Below are positions 7,552-15,083 of a stretch of 64,000 nucleotides of DNA, one piece after another. The position numbers were made by a program, and so were the translations under genes. This stretch comes from JAHRAW01 sp965212085 (GTDB lineage Bacteria > Pseudomonadota > Gammaproteobacteria > Arenicellales > Poriferihabitantaceae), in the NCBI GenBank assembly GCA_965212085.1, contig OZ243042.1, positions 2,666,001 to 2,730,000 of the forward strand, given 5' to 3'. How positions within the stretch are numbered: position 1 is the stretch's first letter; each line of letters opens with the position of its first letter. The notes beneath the pieces are model-generated. The model was not told the origin of the DNA, did not search any database, and saw only the letters and a program-made list of their open reading frames with translations.

Positions 7552-8015
7552 CCGCGCAGTCGCGCATTGACCGGGACCGCGCGTATATGGAAAACGCCCT
7601 CGCCCTCGCCCGGCAAGCCCAAGCGGCGGCGGAAGTGCCGGTGGGGGCGGTGGTGGTGCTGGACGGCAACATCATCGGGCGCGGCTACAACCAGCCCATC
7701 AGCCGCTGCGACCCCGCCGCCCACGCCGAAATCCTGGCCATCCGCGACGCCGCCCGAACCATCGGCAACTACCGCCTCACCAACGCCGCCTTGTACGTCA
7801 CCCTAGAGCCGTGCATCATGTGCGCCGGCGCCATCCTCCACGCCCGCATCGCGCGGCTGGTATTCGCCGCCCGCGACCCCAAATCCGGCGCCGCCGGCGG
7901 TGCGTTGAACTTGCTGGAATCGCCTTTTCTCAACCACCAATGCAAGGTCGTTGCCGGGGTTGGGGCGGAGGTTGCGGGGGAAATGCTGCGGGAATTTTTT
8001 GTTGGACGAAGATGA
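7542..8015 (+). CDS. tadA: tRNA-specific adenosine deaminase
   Basis: TadA converts A34 to inosine in the anticodon of tRNA-Arg(ACG). The 157-aa protein shows the cytidine-deaminase zinc motif: HAEI with ligand H61 and proton-shuttling E63, and PCIMC with C91 and C94. NYRL..ATLYVTLEPC-like and GAAGG segments are also family-typical. The start is GTG 7542, overlapping the end of guaA, which suggests translational coupling. ATG 7587 would cut into the conserved first helix. Confidence 0.93.
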   Translation: MGIAAQSRIDRDRAYMENALALARQAQAAAEVPVGAVVVLDGNIIGRGYNQPISRCDPAAHAEILAIRDAARTIGNYRLTNAALYVTLEPCIMCAGAILHARIARLVFAARDPKSGAAGGALNLLESPFLNHQCKVVAGVGAEVAGEMLREFFVGRR

Positions 8016-8017
8016 GA

Positions 8018-8034
8018 AACCGGCTGTGCCGGTT
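8018..8034. terminator. Hairpin just after tadA
   Basis: AACCGGC-TGT-GCCGGTT forms a perfect 7-bp stem starting 3 nt after the tadA stop codon. The trailing sequence GGCTATTTAATGG is only weakly T-rich, so it could be a terminator or an mRNA 3'-end stabiliser. Confidence 0.5.
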
Positions 8035-8066
8035 GGCTATTTAATGGATTCCGTTTTCGCGGGGAT

Positions 8067-8142
8067 TGTATCGTTCACTAATTCACTGACGAGTATGAAA
8101 AACTACTCGACATTCTCGAACGATAGGAAAATAAGGAACGCC
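8067..8142. repeat. Solitary left-end IS remnant followed by a fragment of repeat A
   Basis: 8067-8090 reads TGTATCGTTCACTAATTC..., a one-base-shorter version of the left end at 2026-2050. It is followed by TTCTCGAACGATAGGAAAATA (about 8114-8134), an inverted half of repeat A. No transposase remains. With 4228-4252, the guaB-guaA-tadA block is bracketed by IS-end remnants facing outward. Confidence 0.7.
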
Positions 8143-8192
8143 GGAGGCCCCAAAACCATGGCCCCAAGCCCGATTTTTTCGGAAATCAAGCG

Positions 8193-8222
8193 TTGTCGCG
8201 GGCTTTTTGTCGTGGTTATAAT
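8193..8222 (+). promoter_or_regulatory. Promoter of the polyamine transporter operon
   Basis: TTGTCG (8193-8198), an 18-bp spacer and TATAAT (8217-8222) lie 80 bp before the potF-like start. The whole four-gene operon runs in this direction. Confidence 0.6.
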
Positions 8223-8301
8223 GGCGTCAATGGGAATGTCGAACCGGCCGCCGGACGGCGTTTCATTATGTCTTTTTCACCACCACAAGGGGGAGTTGAA
8301 A

Positions 8302-9432
8302 ATGAAATCCAAGCAAACCAGCCAAATCCACCAAACCCACAAAGGCGCGCGGTTCACCGCCGCTGCGCTTTTGATGGCCGGGGCGATGTTCACCGCCCAG
8401 GCTTACGCCCAGTTGAACGTTACCAACTGGGGCGAGTACATCGCCGAGGACACCATCGCCAATTTCGAGGAGGAGTTCGGCATCAAGGTCGTCTATGACC
8501 CCTACGATTCGGTCGAATCCATCGACTCCAAACTGCTCGCCGGCAACACCGGCTACGACGTGGTCAGCCACGCCGGTTCCAACATCGTGCGCATGATTCC
8601 CGCCGGCATTTTGCAGAAACTGGACAGGTCGAAATTGCCCAACTTCAAGCATATCCGCGAAGACGTCATGGAGCAGCTGTCGCGGGAATGGGATCCGGGC
8701 AATGCCTACATCGTGCCGTACATGTGGGGCACCCACGGCGTCACCTACAACGAAGAACTGGTGCGCAGCGTGTACCCGGACGCGCCCATCGGCTCGATGG
8801 ATTTGGTGTTCAAGCCCGAACATATGGAAAAAATTGCGCAGTGCGGGGTCGCGTTCCTGGACTCGCCGAGCGATGTGCTGGGGATGGCGATGGCGTACAT
8901 GGGCCTGGACCCGAATTCCAAAAAAGCCGATGACTACAAAGCGGCCGGGGAAATGCTGACGGCGATTCGCCCCCACATCAAGACCTTCGACAACTACGCC
9001 TATCAACGGATGCCGGAAAAAGAGTTTTGCGTGGCGATTACTTACGGCCCCGACGGGCTGCTGGCGATGTCCGGGGCGGCGGAAGCGAATACCGGCGTGG
9101 TGCTGGACTTTTTCCTGCCTCCCGGCCCCGGTGCCGCCAACCTGTGGGTGGACGGCTGGGTGATACCCGCCGACGCCAAGAACGTTGACAACGCGCATCT
9201 GTTCCTCAACTACATGATGCGCCCGGAAGTCGCCGCCAACGACAGCAACTACACCTGGTACGCCACCGGCAACAAGGACGCCTTGCCAATGATTGATGAG
9301 GAAGTTACCAGCAGCGAGGCGTCCTTTCCGCCCCCGGAACAGGTCGCGCAGATGTACACCTTTGGAGTGGTACCTCCAAAAATCGAGCGCGTACAGACGC
9401 GCGTCTGGACCCGCTTCAAGGCCAGTAACTAG
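8302..9432 (+). CDS. potF: Polyamine (putrescine/spermidine) ABC transporter, periplasmic binding protein
   Basis: The 376-aa secreted protein has a signal peptide (FTAAALLMAGAMFTAQAYA-Q) and then LNVTNWGEYIAEDTIANFEEEFGIKVVYD, the canonical PotD/PotF opening. Further family motifs are GYDVVSHAGSNIVRMI, YMWGTHGVTYNEELV and a late WVDGWVIPADAKN block. GGGAG 7 nt upstream fixes ATG 8302; the frame extends much further upstream but without support. It delivers substrate to the PotGHI complex encoded next. The assignment to putrescine rather than spermidine is by gene order only. Confidence 0.92.
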   Translation: MKSKQTSQIHQTHKGARFTAAALLMAGAMFTAQAYAQLNVTNWGEYIAEDTIANFEEEFGIKVVYDPYDSVESIDSKLLAGNTGYDVVSHAGSNIVRMIPAGILQKLDRSKLPNFKHIREDVMEQLSREWDPGNAYIVPYMWGTHGVTYNEELVRSVYPDAPIGSMDLVFKPEHMEKIAQCGVAFLDSPSDVLGMAMAYMGLDPNSKKADDYKAAGEMLTAIRPHIKTFDNYAYQRMPEKEFCVAITYGPDGLLAMSGAAEANTGVVLDFFLPPGPGAANLWVDGWVIPADAKNVDNAHLFLNYMMRPEVAANDSNYTWYATGNKDALPMIDEEVTSSEASFPPPEQVAQMYTFGVVPPKIERVQTRVWTRFKASN

Positions 9433-9456
9433 GCTCGTTCTTTCTCTTCTTTGATG

Positions 9457-9500
9457 CGCCGTCCCGGTATTTTTCCGGGGCGGCGTCTCACTGGTTTTTT
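9457..9500 (+). terminator. Intra-operon hairpin between the binding-protein and ATPase genes
   Basis: CGCCGTCCCGG (9457-9467) pairs with CCGGGGCGGCG (9475-9485) with one G-U pair and a T-rich loop, followed by a TTTTTT run at 9494-9499. A strong hairpin here would give excess binding protein over membrane components by partial termination. Confidence 0.6.
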
Positions 9501-9525
9501 ATTTGTTTTACACAGCGAGACCGCC

Positions 9526-10695
9526 ATGCCCGCAACCGCATCATCCGCCAAGCCCGCCCAGGTTGAGCGCCCCTACGCCGACCGCCCGTGGCTCAACGCC
9601 GACACCGAACCGTTCATCAAAATTCAAGGCGTAACCAAACGCTTCGGTGCGTTCACCGCCGTGGAGAACGTGGACCTCGACATCTACCGGGGCGAATTGT
9701 TTTCGCTGCTCGGCGGGTCGGGCTGCGGCAAGACCACCCTGCTGCGCATGCTCGCCGGGTTTGAGTTGCCGACCGTCGGCAACATCACCATAGACAACGT
9801 CAACATGACCGACGTGCCGCCCTACCAGCGGCCGGTCAACATGATGTTCCAGTCCTACGCGTTGTTCCCGCACATGAACGTCGCCGATAACGTCGCTTAC
9901 GGGCTGAAGCGCGACGGCGTGGACAAGGGCGAGATCGGCCGCCGAGTCGGGGAAATCCTGAGCATGGTGGAACTGCCGGAGTTCAGCAAGCGCAAACCCC
10001 ACCAGCTGTCCGGCGGCCAGCGCCAGCGGGTTGCGCTGGCGCGGGCGCTGGTCAAACGCCCCAAGGTGCTGCTGCTCGACGAGCCTTTGGCGGCCCTCGA
10101 CAAGCGGCTGCGCGAGCAGACCCAGTTTGAACTGATGAACATTCAAGACCAGTTGGGGATCACCTTCATCGTCGTAACCCACGACCAGGAGGAGGCCATG
10201 ACCCTGTCCACGCGCATCGCGGTGATGGACGCCGGGCGCATCATCCAGGTGGGCGAGCCCAACGAGGTGTACGAGCGCCCCAAGACCCGCAAAATCGCCA
10301 ACTTCATCGGCACCATCAACAGTTTCGACGGCAACGTGGTGAGTTCCGGCGAAGAGCTGGTGGTCACCTGCCCCAGGATCGCAACGCCCCTGAAGGCGCC
10401 CAGGGAAGCGGATCTCAAGGAAGGCCAGAAAGTGACCCTGGGCATCCGCCCGGAGAAAATCCGCATGAGCAAATCCCCGCCTGCGGAGGATACGTCGCTG
10501 GCTTGCCTGCAGGGCGAGGTGCTGGAGTTTGCGTATATGGGCAACCTGTCCATCTACCGGGTGCAGGTGGACGGCGACAAAATCGTGCAGGTGACCGCAC
10601 CAAACTTGCAACGCGTGGACCGGCGCGACATTGAGTGGGAAGACCGCGTGTACCTCAGCTGGCAGCCCGAAAACAGCCTGATACTGCGGGACTAG
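9526..10695 (+). CDS. potG: Polyamine ABC transporter, ATP-binding protein
   Basis: The 389-aa cytoplasmic ATPase has Walker A GGSGCGKTT, Q-loop FQSYALFPHM, signature LSGGQRQRVALARAL, Walker B VLLLDEPLAALD and switch VVTHDQEEAM. A TOBE-type regulatory domain follows (residues about 290-389, with GIRPEKIRM). ATG 9526 (MPATASSAKPAQ) is preferred over the upstream frame start because the earlier codons lie in the intercistronic hairpin. It powers the PotHI permease. Confidence 0.93.
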   Translation: MPATASSAKPAQVERPYADRPWLNADTEPFIKIQGVTKRFGAFTAVENVDLDIYRGELFSLLGGSGCGKTTLLRMLAGFELPTVGNITIDNVNMTDVPPYQRPVNMMFQSYALFPHMNVADNVAYGLKRDGVDKGEIGRRVGEILSMVELPEFSKRKPHQLSGGQRQRVALARALVKRPKVLLLDEPLAALDKRLREQTQFELMNIQDQLGITFIVVTHDQEEAMTLSTRIAVMDAGRIIQVGEPNEVYERPKTRKIANFIGTINSFDGNVVSSGEELVVTCPRIATPLKAPREADLKEGQKVTLGIRPEKIRMSKSPPAEDTSLACLQGEVLEFAYMGNLSIYRVQVDGDKIVQVTAPNLQRVDRRDIEWEDRVYLSWQPENSLILRD

Positions 10696-10706
10696 CGGGC
10701 GCACGG

Positions 10707-11696
10707 ATGGCTACGGAAGAGACATCCGCCGAATCTGCGGCTGCGGTTGCGGTTGCGGCCACGCCGGTCGCGCCGATCCGGGACTGGCGAACGCGCCTTG
10801 ACGACTTCCTGCAAAGCCGCTGGCGCGGGCTGACCATCGCCATTCCCTACCTGTGGCTGCTGATATTTTTCCTGGTGCCGTTTTTTATCGTCCTGAAAAT
10901 CAGCCTCGCCGAATCCCTCATCGCCAGCCCGCCGTTTTCGCCGCTGCTGGAATGGGCCGAGGACGGCGCGCTCGGGGTGCGGATGATTTTCGACAACTTC
11001 GCCTACCTGTGGGAGGACGAGTTATACCTCGACACCTACCTCAACTCCCTGAAAATATCCACGGTCTCCACCATCTTCTGCCTGCTGCTCGGCTATCCCA
11101 TCGCCTACGGCATCGTGCGCGCCGCCCCCACCATGCGGCACGTCCTGCTGCTGCTGATCATCCTGCCGTTCTGGACTTCGTTCCTGCTCAGGGTCTATGC
11201 GTGGATCGGCATCCTCGCCGACCAGGGCACCATCAACGGCTTCCTGATGTGGCTCGGCGTGATTGAGCGGCCGGTGCGCCTGTTGTATTCGGAGTTCGCG
11301 GTCTACGTCGGCATCGTCTATTCCTACCTGCCGTTCATGATCCTGCCGTTGTACGCCAACATGGAAAAGCTCGACATAACCCTCCACGAAGCCGCCTCCG
11401 ACCTCGGCGCCCACCCAGCCACCATCTTCTTCACCGTCACCCTGCCGCTGACCATCCCCGGCATCGTCGCCGGCGCGCTGCTGGTGTTCATTCCCGCGAC
11501 CGGCGAGTTCGTCATCCCCGACCTGCTCGGCGGCGGCAACGTGCTGATGATCGGCAAACTCTTGTACGGCGAGTTCAACTCCAACCACGACTGGCCGGTG
11601 GCCTCGGCGGTGGCCATCGCCCTGCTGCTGGTGCTGGTGGTGCCGATGATGATTTACCAGCACTTTCAGGCCAGGGAAATCGAGCCGGGGAAATAG
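10707..11696 (+). CDS. potH: Polyamine ABC transporter, permease subunit 1
   Basis: The 329-aa inner-membrane protein carries a cytoplasmic Ala-rich start and about six transmembrane segments, beginning AIPYLWLLIFFLVPFFIVLKISLAE. The EAASDLGAHPATIFFTVTLPLTIPG loop is the EAA motif that contacts the ATPase. ATG 10707 lies 11 bp after the potG stop; the longer upstream frame overlaps potG and is not needed. Confidence 0.92.
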   Translation: MATEETSAESAAAVAVAATPVAPIRDWRTRLDDFLQSRWRGLTIAIPYLWLLIFFLVPFFIVLKISLAESLIASPPFSPLLEWAEDGALGVRMIFDNFAYLWEDELYLDTYLNSLKISTVSTIFCLLLGYPIAYGIVRAAPTMRHVLLLLIILPFWTSFLLRVYAWIGILADQGTINGFLMWLGVIERPVRLLYSEFAVYVGIVYSYLPFMILPLYANMEKLDITLHEAASDLGAHPATIFFTVTLPLTIPGIVAGALLVFIPATGEFVIPDLLGGGNVLMIGKLLYGEFNSNHDWPVASAVAIALLLVLVVPMMIYQHFQAREIEPGK

Positions 11697-11706
11697 CGGA
11701 TTTTTG

Positions 11707-12561
11707 ATGAACCACAAACGCTCCACTTTTCTTTTTTCGGTGTTGTGCTTCGGCATGGCGTTTTTGTACGTGCCCATGGTGCTGCTGGTCGTCTATTCCT
11801 TCAACTACTCCAAACTGGTGCCGGTGTGGGGCGGGTTCTCGGTGCGCTGGTACAAAACCCTGTTCGCCAGCGAAGAAGTGTGGAACGCCCTGACCCTGAG
11901 CCTCAAAATCGCCGTGGTCAACGCCACCTTTGCGACCCTGCTCGGCACCCTCGCCGGGCTGGCCATGGCGCGCTTCGGAAGATTCCGCGGGCGCACCCTG
12001 TTCAGCGGCATGATCTCCGCGCCGCTGGTGATGCCCGAAGTCATCACCGGCTTGTCGCTGCTGCTATTGTTCATCACCATGAACGAGTTGATCGGCTGGC
12101 CGGATAAACGCGGCATCACCACCATCACCATCGCCCACATCACCTTTTCCCTGGCCTACGTGGCGGTGATCATCCAGTCGCGGCTGGCGGGCATGGGCCA
12201 GGACCTCGAAGAAGCCGCCCAGGACCTCGGCGGCAAACCCCTGCGCGTGTTGCTGGACGTCACCCTGCCGCTACTCGCGCCGGGCATGCTGGCCGGCTGG
12301 CTGCTGGCCTTCACCCTGTCCCTCGATGACCTGGTAATCGCCAGTTTCGTCTCCGGCCCCGGCTCCAACACCCTGCCGATGCTGATCTACTCCCGCGTCC
12401 GCCTCGGCCTGCGCCCCGACATCAACGCCCTCGCCACCATCATCATCGTCACCGTAGCCCTCGGCGTAGCCGTCGCCGGCTGGCTACTGATGCGCCAGCA
12501 AAAACGCCACGAACGGGATATGCAGATGGCGGCGGTTGATGAGATTAAGGCGGAGGCGTGA
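11707..12561 (+). CDS. potI: Polyamine ABC transporter, permease subunit 2
   Basis: The 284-aa inner-membrane protein has six predicted helices, the PotC/PotI opening FLYVPMVLLVVYSFNYSK and the EAA loop EEAAQDLGGKPLRVLLDVTLPLLAPG. The family motif SLDDLVIASFVSGPGS(N)TLPMLIYS is present. It follows potH by 10 bp. A TTG codon at 11704 is also possible. It ends the operon; repeats start 20 bp later. Confidence 0.92.
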   Translation: MNHKRSTFLFSVLCFGMAFLYVPMVLLVVYSFNYSKLVPVWGGFSVRWYKTLFASEEVWNALTLSLKIAVVNATFATLLGTLAGLAMARFGRFRGRTLFSGMISAPLVMPEVITGLSLLLLFITMNELIGWPDKRGITTITIAHITFSLAYVAVIIQSRLAGMGQDLEEAAQDLGGKPLRVLLDVTLPLLAPGMLAGWLLAFTLSLDDLVIASFVSGPGSNTLPMLIYSRVRLGLRPDINALATIIIVTVALGVAVAGWLLMRQQKRHERDMQMAAVDEIKAEA

Positions 12562-12581
12562 GGATTTGCGGGGCGCGGGGG

Positions 12582-13005
12582 GCGCGTGACGCGCATGCGG
12601 GGGGGAGACCCCCCGCGCCCCCCTGTGCGGCGCGGGAAAACATCCTGTTTTCAGCGCCGCTGCGCACATCCCTGTGCGCGACAGCCGGCTATCGCCGGGC
12701 CGATTAGCAACGGCAACAGCACCCGCTACCGGTTTAGCCCTGGATTCCCGATACGATGAAAAATATAGTCGCTGGCGCTCCTTATTTTTCTATCGTTCGG
12801 GAATGACGGCGTGGGCGTAAGGACGGGCAAAGGAAGCGGCTAAACGGTGGCGTAGGGGCAGGTCGCGACCTGCCCCTACTACCCGCAAATGCGGGTATGA
12901 CACCGAGGAACGTAGCAACAACTCTGCCGTTATTCCCGAGCGTTAGTGTCCGTTGCCGCGCAAGCGGCTTACGGACATTTGCGTACGCGGGAATCCAGCC
13001 CCAAA
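12582..13005. repeat. Composite palindromic repeat block D-A-B-C
   Basis: This 420-bp gap between convergent potI and the BetI-Rieske gene is filled by D (12582-12690), A (12742-12810), B (palindrome GGGGCAGGTCGCGACCTGCCCC, about 12856-12879) and C (about 12904-12998). The order equals that at 1549-1930. A piece of D (GCGCGTCACGCGC, 13007-13019) continues into the 3' end of the next gene. No gene is visible. Confidence 0.85.
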
Positions 13006-13011
13006 AGCGCG

Positions 13012-14910
13012 TCACGCGCCCCCCATTTCTCCATTAACTCCCGCCAGCGTCCCGGTCTGCGGCTCGTTTGCCAGGGTCGCCACCGGCAGAACCCCCTGGA
13101 TTTGCCGGTGAAATGCCCGGACGCCATGCTCAAGGGACGACAGGCGCGGTTCGGGGAAAGCGCTCGACTGCATCCCGCAGTACAACCGCCGCACGAACTC
13201 GTCGTCTTCGCGGCTGGATACGCGGTTGATGCGCGCGCCGAGGTAGCGCGCCGCGCGGGTTTCCCGGCGCGCGTCGGGCAGCGCGTAGGAGCCGCCCCTG
13301 AGGCGGGTTGATGCGGCGTTGACCGGGATGGTCATGTAGTAATCCATACCGTCCGGGTACAGGGCCAGCACCATGCTGGGGAACAGGCCGATATAAACCC
13401 ACAAGCGCTGATGCTCCGCGGGCAGGTGGTCAAAGGCCGGCAGCAGTTTCTGGTAGTGGCGCACGCTCCACAACGCGCCCGGCTCCTCGTTCAGGTAGCC
13501 GTAGGTAACGGGGACATCGCCGATGGCGTCGTCGCGGTAGTTTTTGCCGTACAACTGCTGCAACGCCGGATGACCGTGGGCGACGTGGTAGCCTTCGTTG
13601 TCAATGTCGTGGATCACCTTCCAGTTGCAGGGGCGCACCTCCTCGAAGCGGGAGCCGTCAATGGGTTGCATTTTGTGCATCTGATAGAGGGACGCCAGCT
13701 GCTCAACGGGTTTCATGGTCTCGGCCAGCGACGGCGGCTTAGCGGCAGAGTCGGCGGAACCGCCGAAGCGCACAAACACAAACCCCATCCAGATTTCCAC
13801 GGCCAAAGGCACCAGGCCGTTTTCGGCCTTGTCGAGATGGGTGAACGTGGTCTCCGCCGGAACCCCGGCCAAACCGCCGTCCAAGCGGTAGGTCCAGCCG
13901 TGAAAAGGACAGGTCAACGCCCGCGGGCAGCGTCCGCGCGCGCCTTCCACGAGTTTCGCGCCGCGATGCCGGCAGACGTTGTGAAAGGCGCGCACTTGAT
14001 GGTCGTCCCCGCGTATGAGCAAAGCGCGCTCGCCGAGGACGTCGAAGGTCAGGTAATCCCGCGCTTCGGGGAGGTCGCTGAGGTGGCCGGCCAGCAGCCA
14101 GTTTTCCTTGAACAGGCGCGCCCTTTCCAGTTCCAGAAACGCTTCGCTGCGGTAGGTCCACGGCGCCAGCAGGTCGCTGGTGGGTTGGTCTATGTTGGCC
14201 GGCACCGCCGATGTTCCGGGTTCGGCTTCCGGGCCGCTTGCCGGGGCTTGGGCGGCCGGCGCGGCGCGAAAAAAGCCGGCAAGATACGCATCAATGGTGG
14301 TGATGGAAGCATCCGCGTCAAAGATTTCCGGCTCATACAGGTAGTCCTGCCAGTAGCCTTCCAGCAGACCTTCCAGTCCGCGGGCGATGGCCGGGGCGTT
14401 GAGTCTTTTGTCGCCGGCGCGTTGGCAAAGGCGCGTGACCAGTTCCAGCAGTATTTCCCGGAAGCGTTGGTCGTGTTCGCGGCAAATCGCCAGGTATTCC
14501 TCGCGGGCGCGGCTTTCGCCGGAGAAGGCGTACCAGACCGAGATTTTTTCCGGGTTGCAGATTTCCGGGGCGAAGTGGGCGCGGATGACGTCGGCGAGAA
14601 CAACCGCCGGGTCATCGCTGAACTCGGCGGCCAGTTTCCGGGCAAGTTCGATGGCTTCCATGTACTCCCGGCTGAGTGCCCCCAAGGTTTCCAGCAGCAG
14701 TTGCCGCTTGCTGTGGAAGTAGAAATTGACGATGCCCGTGGACAACCCGGCGGCTTCGGCGACCCGCGCCAGGGTGGTGTTGGAGAGGCCGTATTCGCTG
14801 ATGGCGAAGCGCGTGGCGTCTATCAGTTGCCGGCGGCGGCGGTCTCGTTGCCGGGTCGGCGGCGTGTCCGGCGTATTATCCGGCGTGTCGGTGGTTTGTT
14901 CGGTTTTCAT
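13012..14910 (-). CDS. BetI-like TetR repressor fused to a Rieske non-heme iron oxygenase alpha subunit
   Basis: The single 632-aa frame joins two complete proteins. Residues 22-213 are a BetI-type TetR regulator (RRRQLIDATRFAISEYGLSNTTLARVAE; helix-turn-helix at about 44-63, GLSTGIVNFYFHSKRQLL). After an Ala/Pro-rich linker (214-240), residues 241-632 form a Rieske oxygenase alpha subunit. Its [2Fe-2S] ligands are C313, H315, C334 and H337. The mononuclear iron site is in the NWK...NEGYHVAHGHP motif (H442, H447, likely D570). The ending LSSLEHGVRAFHRQI resembles quaternary-amine oxygenases such as GbcA and CntA. Those families demethylate or cleave betaine-like compounds, and BetI senses choline, so a self-regulating betaine/choline-type oxygenase is inferred. 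The stop codon lies in a repeat D fragment. Reductase partner genes are not in the window. Confidence 0.9.
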   Translation of the reverse strand: MKTEQTTDTPDNTPDTPPTRQRDRRRRQLIDATRFAISEYGLSNTTLARVAEAAGLSTGIVNFYFHSKRQLLLETLGALSREYMEAIELARKLAAEFSDDPAVVLADVIRAHFAPEICNPEKISVWYAFSGESRAREEYLAICREHDQRFREILLELVTRLCQRAGDKRLNAPAIARGLEGLLEGYWQDYLYEPEIFDADASITTIDAYLAGFFRAAPAAQAPASGPEAEPGTSAVPANIDQPTSDLLAPWTYRSEAFLELERARLFKENWLLAGHLSDLPEARDYLTFDVLGERALLIRGDDHQVRAFHNVCRHRGAKLVEGARGRCPRALTCPFHGWTYRLDGGLAGVPAETTFTHLDKAENGLVPLAVEIWMGFVFVRFGGSADSAAKPPSLAETMKPVEQLASLYQMHKMQPIDGSRFEEVRPCNWKVIHDIDNEGYHVAHGHPALQQLYGKNYRDDAIGDVPVTYGYLNEEPGALWSVRHYQKLLPAFDHLPAEHQRLWVYIGLFPSMVLALYPDGMDYYMTIPVNAASTRLRGGSYALPDARRETRAARYLGARINRVSSREDDEFVRRLYCGMQSSAFPEPRLSSLEHGVRAFHRQIQGVLPVATLANEPQTGTLAGVNGEMGGA

Positions 14911-14928
14911 TTGCTTTCAGGGCGTTGA

Positions 14929-14974
14929 GGTGGATTTTGAATAACCATACAAGAAAAACCCGCTAAAATCCACC
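14929..14974. promoter_or_regulatory. Inverted repeat in the leader of the BetI-Rieske gene
   Basis: GGTGGATTTT (14929-14938) and AAAATCCACC (14965-14974) are perfect 10-bp arms around 26 bp, just upstream of the start codon. It could be a second protein-binding site or an mRNA hairpin near the ribosome-binding region. Confidence 0.45.
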
Positions 14975-14984
14975 AAATTTCCCA

Positions 14985-15008
14985 TTTATTGAACTAACAT
15001 TCAATAAA
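14985..15008. promoter_or_regulatory. Candidate BetI/TetR operator
   Basis: TTTATTGAA-CTAACA-TTCAATAAA is a perfect 9-bp inverted repeat with a 6-bp centre, 75 bp upstream of the BetI-Rieske start. Size, symmetry and the ATTGAA/TTCAAT half-sites fit a TetR-family dimer site and recall BetI boxes. The only gene it can control in this arrangement is the fusion gene itself. Confidence 0.6.
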
Positions 15009-15083
15009 AAGGCCGGTTTTTACCCTGTTGAAGGCGTAGTTTGTTCAGTCATTCAACCCGCAGGCCGAGGCCGAAAGCGCCAC

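Noticed and set aside
7951..8301. Upstream extension of the potF reading frame to 7951
   Set aside because: The extension crosses the tadA end, IS-end and repeat remnants and the operon promoter. A signal peptide and a strong ribosome-binding site are at ATG 8302.
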